From Nitrososphaeraceae archaeon (GTDB lineage: Archaea; Thermoproteota; Nitrososphaeria; Nitrososphaerales; Nitrososphaeraceae), in contig JAICSL010000068.1 in NCBI GenBank assembly GCA_025936955.1, positions 1-7,790 on the forward strand: a stretch of 7,790 nt of DNA, given 5' to 3'. A model generated the notes under the pieces. That model saw only the letters and a program-made list of their open reading frames with translations. It had not been told where the DNA came from and did not search any database. Below, piece by piece: positions 3,568 to 7,790 of the stretch; within the stretch, counting starts at the first letter, position 1, and every line of letters starts with the position of its first letter. A program made the translations under genes and the position numbers.

Positions 3568-4815
3568 ATGGAAAAGTATGAACAAGAAATTGAAGTAAAA
3601 GGGCATCTTATTGATTCAATGATTCTTACTAGAATCTTTGATAAAATCATGGATCTTAGTGGTGATTTTCGAGTTCTCGAGTTCGTGGTAGGGAAGCGAA
3701 AGGGTGATCCGAGTTATGCGCGTCTGTTAATTCGATCCAAAAATAAGATGCAACTGAAAGAATTATTAGAGGTTGTGTATAGAGAGGGAGCACAGCCACT
3801 ATCTCTTAAAGAGGTACAATTAAAAAAAGTTGCTAGAAATATGGTCATGCCTGATAATTTCTATAGCACTACTAACAATCCTACTCAAATATACTTTGAC
3901 AACACTTGGATAAATGTAGAAAATATGATGATGGATAAATGCATAACGGTTAGTCCACTTAAGACTGCAACATGTAAAACTATACGTGAATTAAGAAAAG
4001 GAGACAGGATAGTTGTAGGGGAACAAGGTATAAGGATCATTCCGCAAGAACGTCCTAGAGAAGGTGTAGATATTTTTCAATTTATGAGCAGCACTAGCTC
4101 CAGTGAAAGGCCTACACAACAAATAGGTAGAAAGATCGCTAATGATATTTTTCGTACCAGAAAAGTAAATGGAAAGATAATAGTGGTTGCTGGACCTGTC
4201 CTTGTTCATTCAGGTGCCTCTGAAGCTTTGGCGAAGTTGATTCGCAATGGTTATGTCCAGGGACTATTGACAGGAAACGCTCTAGCTGTGCATGATGTAG
4301 AGAATGCTCTGATGGGAACATCTTTGGGTATGCATGTAGAGGACGGTACTCTTGCGGTAAGGGGACATAGAAACCATATGCAAGCAATCAATGAGATTTT
4401 TAAAGCTGGTAGCTTGAAGGAAATGGTTCAAAAGAGGATCTTAAACAAAGGTATTTTATACGAATGTATTACCAATGATATCCCTTTTGTCTTGGCCGGA
4501 TCAGTTAGAGATGATGGGCCAATACCTGACGTTGTAACAGATGTTGTAGAGGCACAACAGAAATACAAACAAGTACTTGAAAATGCAAAAATGGTTCTTA
4601 TGCTATCTACAATGTTGCATTCTATCGCAGTAGGAAATATGCTCCCCTCTACAGTAAAAGTTGTTGCTATTGATATAAGTCAGCCTGTCGTAACAAAACT
4701 TCTCGATAGGGGAACTACTCAAGCTACTGGAGTCGTTACCGACATAGGGGCCTTTCTACCTCTCGTAGTAGAGCATCTAGAATTGTTAGGTGTATCAAAT
4801 AGGAACAAGAATTAA
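3568..4815 (+). CDS. LOR/SDH-family enzyme (TIGR00300); probable ornithine cyclodeaminase or ArgZ/AgrE-like
   Basis: This 415-residue protein belongs to the archaeal TIGR00300 family, which shares the LOR/SDH region with plant lysine-ketoglutarate reductase/saccharopine dehydrogenase and with the C-terminal part of cyanobacterial ArgZ/AgrE. Members have been reported as ornithine cyclodeaminases that turn ornithine into proline with release of ammonia, using bound NAD. Residues 1-80 are the N-terminal ACT-like part (EIEVKGHLIDSMILTRIFD, then FVVGKRKGDPSYARLLI). The middle carries beta-strand-rich sequence with the DNTWINVE segment. From about 200 comes a Rossmann-type domain: IVVAGPVLVHSGAS, then the family hallmark LLTGNALAVHDVENALMGTSLG, AGSVRDDGPIPDVVTD and, near the end, ATGVVTDIGAFLPLV. 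Length is normal. It closes the plus-strand cluster and stops 2 bases short of convergent gatB. The precise activity is inferred from family. Confidence 0.8.
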   Translation: MEKYEQEIEVKGHLIDSMILTRIFDKIMDLSGDFRVLEFVVGKRKGDPSYARLLIRSKNKMQLKELLEVVYREGAQPLSLKEVQLKKVARNMVMPDNFYSTTNNPTQIYFDNTWINVENMMMDKCITVSPLKTATCKTIRELRKGDRIVVGEQGIRIIPQERPREGVDIFQFMSSTSSSERPTQQIGRKIANDIFRTRKVNGKIIVVAGPVLVHSGASEALAKLIRNGYVQGLLTGNALAVHDVENALMGTSLGMHVEDGTLAVRGHRNHMQAINEIFKAGSLKEMVQKRILNKGILYECITNDIPFVLAGSVRDDGPIPDVVTDVVEAQQKYKQVLENAKMVLMLSTMLHSIAVGNMLPSTVKVVAIDISQPVVTKLLDRGTTQATGVVTDIGAFLPLVVEHLELLGVSNRNKN

Positions 4816-4817
4816 TT

Positions 4818-6251
4818 TCATTCAACTAATTTTTTTCTTATCAGAGAGAGTGTTATCTTTGGATCGGCTCTTGCTTTTGTCAATTGCATAACTTTACCAA
4901 GCAGAAAGTTAATAGTATTCGGATTATTCTTTGCATCTTGCACCGCAGCCTTCTCCGAGTTGAATATTATGTCTATGGTTTCTGAGATAAGACTAATGCT
5001 ATCAATCATCGATGCATCTGTTTCATTAACCACTTTAGACGGCATTTCGCCAGTTTTTATTATCTGACTGAGGATCGCTTTTCCGGTCTTCCTGCTGATA
5101 TTATTTTCATCGACCATTTTTGCTAGTTCAGCAATATGTTTCGGTTCAACTCTTGATTGTAAAAATGGGGATGAATCAGCAGTTTCATCTAAGAAACCCA
5201 TCAGGTCTGTAACGATCCAATTTGCGATTTCTTTAGGTGAGGAATAAATATTGGTAGCAGATTCGAAAAAGTCAGCAATTTTCTTGTTGTCAACAAGAAT
5301 TTGAGATATCTCATCAGAAATCTTGTAATTCGTAATAAAACGCGTCTTTCTGGCATCAGGTAATTCAGGCATTTTTGATTCAAGCAAAGATATGAAATTG
5401 TTTCCCAGAATTACGGTAGGGATATCGGGTTCCGGAAAGTATCGATTATCGTGTTCTGCCTCTTTTTCTCTAGCTTGTATAGTTATTCTTCTGACATCGT
5501 CCCAGTGTCTTGTTTCTGCTTTAATATCTATTTTGTGAGTTATTAATGTCTTTTGTCTAGCTATTTCATAGCTAAGAGCCTTCTCTACTTCTTTGAATGA
5601 GTTTACATTTTTTATCTCTACTTTTTTTCCTCCATCGATTGAAATATTCGCATCACATCTAACCGAGCTATCTAGCTTTGTGTCACATACTCCTAGATAT
5701 TCTAGAATAGAACTTATTTTATTTAGAAAGATGCGAACATCTTTAGGAGAGGAGAAATCTGGATCCGTGATAACTTCTACTAAAGAAACACCCGCTCTGT
5801 TATAATCAATCAAAGAGAAGAAATTGCTTCCGCTTTCGCCTCTTCCATAAGCTAACCTTCCCGGGTCTTCCTCAAGTTGAACCCGGCGAATTCTTGCTGT
5901 ACTTCCATCGCCATATTGCAATTCGCCTTGCACACCAATACTTGTGACTCCATACGCATTATATTGTGTCAGTTGAAAGTTTTTTGGAAGATCAGGATAG
6001 AAATAATTTTTACGATAAAACATTATTTTATCTGGAACATGACACCCTAATGCGAGCGAAACCATAGCAGAGAATTCTACTGCAGTTTGATTTAAAAGCG
6101 GCAATGAACCAGGTTGTCCGGAACATACCTCACACAAATTAGAATTGGGATGTTTTGAACGGTAATCATTATCACAAGAGCAAAAAAGTTTGCTCGAGAG
6201 ACTTGTTAACTGGAAATGAATCTCAAGACCTATTTTTGACTTTTCGACCAT
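4818..6251 (-). CDS. gatB: Asp/Glu-tRNA amidotransferase subunit B
   Basis: GatB binds the misacylated tRNA and, with ATP, activates its Asp (or Glu) side chain for amidation by ammonia channelled from GatA. The 477 residues are full length. The family opening GLEIHFQL (8-15) is followed by a zinc site FCSC (C24, C26) and CEVC (C40, C43), then GQPGSLPLLN. FYRKNYFYPDLPKNFQLTQY and the RRVQLEEDPGRL segment (Mg-binding acidic pair) form the active site; DYNRAGVSLVEVITDPDF and SVRCDANIS are also typical. The C-terminal YqeY-like tail domain, about 330-477, ends with NFLLGKVMQLTKARADP. The ATG at 6249-6251 directly follows the gatA stop with no spacer, so translation is probably coupled. In archaea GatCAB mainly serves Asn-tRNA, because GatDE makes Gln-tRNA; whether GatDE is present here cannot be seen. 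Confidence 0.97.
   Translation of the reverse strand: MVEKSKIGLEIHFQLTSLSSKLFCSCDNDYRSKHPNSNLCEVCSGQPGSLPLLNQTAVEFSAMVSLALGCHVPDKIMFYRKNYFYPDLPKNFQLTQYNAYGVTSIGVQGELQYGDGSTARIRRVQLEEDPGRLAYGRGESGSNFFSLIDYNRAGVSLVEVITDPDFSSPKDVRIFLNKISSILEYLGVCDTKLDSSVRCDANISIDGGKKVEIKNVNSFKEVEKALSYEIARQKTLITHKIDIKAETRHWDDVRRITIQAREKEAEHDNRYFPEPDIPTVILGNNFISLLESKMPELPDARKTRFITNYKISDEISQILVDNKKIADFFESATNIYSSPKEIANWIVTDLMGFLDETADSSPFLQSRVEPKHIAELAKMVDENNISRKTGKAILSQIIKTGEMPSKVVNETDASMIDSISLISETIDIIFNSEKAAVQDAKNNPNTINFLLGKVMQLTKARADPKITLSLIRKKLVE
4830..4839 (+). terminator. T-rich terminator candidate after the LOR/SDH gene
   Basis: A run of seven T (4830-4836), then C and TT, lies 15 bases after the plus-strand stop. 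Archaeal RNA polymerase commonly terminates on such T-runs without a hairpin. It falls inside the last codons of convergent gatB, so the two genes' 3' ends overlap. No comparable T-run follows gatB on the minus strand within view. Confidence 0.4.
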
Positions 6252-7694
6252 TTACAGTTGTGGACTCCTCTTAATGTTTGCCCTATTTTCATACTCAAAT
6301 GCTACATTGAGCAAAGTTTGTTCTTGTAACTCTTTGGCCATTATTTGCAAACCTATAGGAAGTCCATTATTAAACCCTGCAGGTATTGATATTGCGGGTA
6401 TTCCAGCAAGGTTCGCTACTACAGTATTAATATCAATTTTATACAATGTGAGAGGATCTTCTATTTTTTCATCAAATTTGAAAGGAAGAATGGGCATAGT
6501 GGGTGATATTAAAACATCATACTTGTCGTATAATGAATTAAGCTCTTGTTCCAATAAGGATCTAATCTTCTGTGCTTTTAGATAATATTTCCCATAATAT
6601 CTGGAAGAAAGCACGTACGATCCAAGAAGTATTCGTCTCTTAACTTCTTCGCCGAAATTACCTCGTACTTTAGCATAATATGTATTCCATTCATAACCAT
6701 CAGGACTGGAATCATAACCATAACGTATGTTGTCATACCTGGCAAGATTACTGCTAGCTTCAGCCATCGCTATTGTATAGTATGAGGCGACTGCATATTC
6801 AGCGGACTTTAGTGAAATCTCCTCACATATATAATCAGATTCTATGAAGAGATCTACCGCAGAGTAGATGCATTTTGCTACGGCAGGGTCAGCTGCTTGG
6901 ATTAATTCTTTCACTAATCCAATATTTACATTTTTTTTGTGTTCCAAGAAGTATTCTGGTTTTCTGTCTACGGTAGTGTGATCCTTATCATCATTACCAG
7001 CGATGACATTCATGGTCATTACAATATCTGATACATTCTTCCCAATAGGACCAATTTGTTCCAGACTGTTCGCATAGGAAATGAGACCATATCTACTAAC
7101 AAGACCATAAGTAGGCTTTAGACCAACCACAGAGCAGAAGCTTGATGGGCATCTTACTGATCCACCGGTGTCTGAACCTAAAGATACTGCACATTCGAAT
7201 GCCGCCACGCTAGATGCACTCCCTCCTGATGAACCTCCAGGCACATAAGCAGTATCCCAGGGATTACGAGTAGGACCATATATACTGAATTGAGTAGTTG
7301 AACCCATAGCAAATTCATCAAGATTTAATTTCCCTACTATTATTGCCCCACTTCTCCTTAGCTTCTCTACTACTGTAGCATCATATGGTGGAGTATAGTT
7401 CTCCAACATTTTTGAAGCACATGTAGTCTTCATGTCCTTTGTACATATGTTATCCTTTATTCCAACTGCAACACCAGCAAGTCGTCCCACTTCTAATCCC
7501 TGTTTAATTTTTTTATCTAATGCTATGGCCTCCTTTAGTGCCCTTTCCTTGTACACGTTTATAAAAGAATTAATCTTTAGATCAATTTTCTCTATTCTTT
7601 GTAATATTTGGGAAATGTAATCTTCAGCCCTAAATGACCCTTCTTTGATGCCATTGGTAACCTCTGAGGCCGTAAGATGATAAAGATCTGACAA
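6252..7694 (-). CDS. gatA: Asp/Glu-tRNA amidotransferase subunit A (amidase)
   Basis: GatA hydrolyses glutamine and feeds ammonia to GatB for the amidation of Asp-tRNA(Asn) or Glu-tRNA(Gln). The 480 residues carry the amidase-signature fold with the full Ser-cisSer-Lys triad: K80 in VGIKDN, S155 in VPGGSSGGSASS, S179 in LGSDTGGSVRCPSSF. These are each one residue from the positions in Staphylococcus aureus GatA (79, 154, 178). GKLNLDEFAMGS, GPTRNPWD and GLKPTYGLVSRYGL are equally typical, and the C-terminal GLPIGLQIMA is present. The start is TTG at 7692-7694, directly after the in-frame TAA that ends gatC; no later methionine would keep the conserved N-terminal helix. AGGA about 8 bases upstream, inside gatC, may serve as ribosome binding site. 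Order gatC-gatA-gatB with no spacers indicates one operon. Confidence 0.97.
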   Translation of the reverse strand: MSDLYHLTASEVTNGIKEGSFRAEDYISQILQRIEKIDLKINSFINVYKERALKEAIALDKKIKQGLEVGRLAGVAVGIKDNICTKDMKTTCASKMLENYTPPYDATVVEKLRRSGAIIVGKLNLDEFAMGSTTQFSIYGPTRNPWDTAYVPGGSSGGSASSVAAFECAVSLGSDTGGSVRCPSSFCSVVGLKPTYGLVSRYGLISYANSLEQIGPIGKNVSDIVMTMNVIAGNDDKDHTTVDRKPEYFLEHKKNVNIGLVKELIQAADPAVAKCIYSAVDLFIESDYICEEISLKSAEYAVASYYTIAMAEASSNLARYDNIRYGYDSSPDGYEWNTYYAKVRGNFGEEVKRRILLGSYVLSSRYYGKYYLKAQKIRSLLEQELNSLYDKYDVLISPTMPILPFKFDEKIEDPLTLYKIDINTVVANLAGIPAISIPAGFNNGLPIGLQIMAKELQEQTLLNVAFEYENRANIKRSPQL

Positions 7695-7790
7695 TTATGT
7701 TATCCTTGGCCCTTTTATGAAATAATCTTTCTTATTCTTTACATGTTGTAAGAGATCGAGACCCGAAGATTTGACAAAGTCCTTTCTTAA
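7695..7790 (-). CDS. gatC: Asp/Glu-tRNA amidotransferase subunit C, C-terminal fragment
   Basis: The last 31 codons and TAA stop of a gene cut by the right window edge are visible. The peptide begins LRKDFVKSSGLDLLQ and ends DYFIKGPRIT, matching the usual GatC end (LRxDxV, then a final Y-F-x-V/G-PR stretch). GatC is a small protein of about 90-100 residues that wraps around the GatA-GatB interface and holds the complex together. Its stop codon touches the TTG start of gatA in the same reading frame. The 5' two thirds and the operon promoter lie outside the window. Confidence 0.88.
   Translation of the reverse strand, partial: LRKDFVKSSGLDLLQHVKNKKDYFIKGPRIT

Noticed and set aside
3991..4387. 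Minus-strand open frames inside the LOR/SDH gene
   Set aside because: Fully opposite the Rossmann-domain coding sequence and with no family resemblance; antisense shadows.
5593..7620. Plus-strand open frames opposite gatB and gatA (5593-5805, 6274-6585, 7432-7620)
   Set aside because: The opposite strand encodes highly conserved Gat subunits; the peptides show no recognisable features.
1..7790. Mobile elements, CRISPR arrays, integrase or attachment sites, defence genes
   Set aside because: No transposase or integrase frame, no regularly spaced repeats, and no duplicated tRNA 3' end was noticed; the region reads as ordinary chromosome.

Overview
The window looks like chromosomal DNA of an AT-rich archaeon, most likely an ammonia-oxidising thaumarchaeon (class Nitrososphaeria, possibly of the Nitrosocosmicus type). 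The evidence is an archaeal-style gatCAB cluster, an archaeal TIGR00300/LOR-SDH family enzyme, a stand-alone Lrp/AsnC RAM-domain protein, a tRNA-Phe with a non-canonical intron and bulge-helix-bulge fold, TATA boxes about 26 bases upstream of start codons (leaderless transcripts), and several TTG/GTG starts. The lineage is an inference from gene content; no rRNA or other decisive marker is present.

Layout: 1-436 holds no recognisable gene. A small RAM-domain gene (437-691, +) converges on a leftward group: a two-helix membrane protein (688-903), a 57-residue Cys/His-rich protein (913-1086) and an intron-containing tRNA-Phe(GAA) (1124-1216). Next, on the plus strand, come a 56-residue single C2H2 zinc-finger protein (1384-1554), a 333-base gap with a possible folded leader (1555-1887), and a PduO-type ATP:cob(I)alamin adenosyltransferase (1888-2466). 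A plus-strand cluster follows: an HDDC2/YfbR-like HD-domain phosphohydrolase (2620-3195), an unrecognised 107-residue protein 3 bases behind it (3199-3522), and a LOR/SDH-family enzyme of arginine/ornithine metabolism (3568-4815). It converges, with a 2-base gap, on leftward gatB (4818-6251), gatA (6252-7694) and the 3' end of gatC (7695-7790, cut by the window edge).

Functionally, the right half is tRNA-dependent amidation (GatCAB, making Asn-tRNA and possibly Gln-tRNA) beside amino-acid and nucleotide housekeeping enzymes. The left half is mostly small regulatory or unknown proteins. Two short genes (913-1086 and 1384-1554) fall below usual ORF length cut-offs but are supported by metal-ligand motifs and, for the first, a well-placed TATA box. 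I saw no mobile element, CRISPR array, phage gene or defence system. The most notable points are the tRNA-Phe intron at position 30/31, the possible folded leader before the cobalamin gene, and the two cysteine/histidine microproteins.
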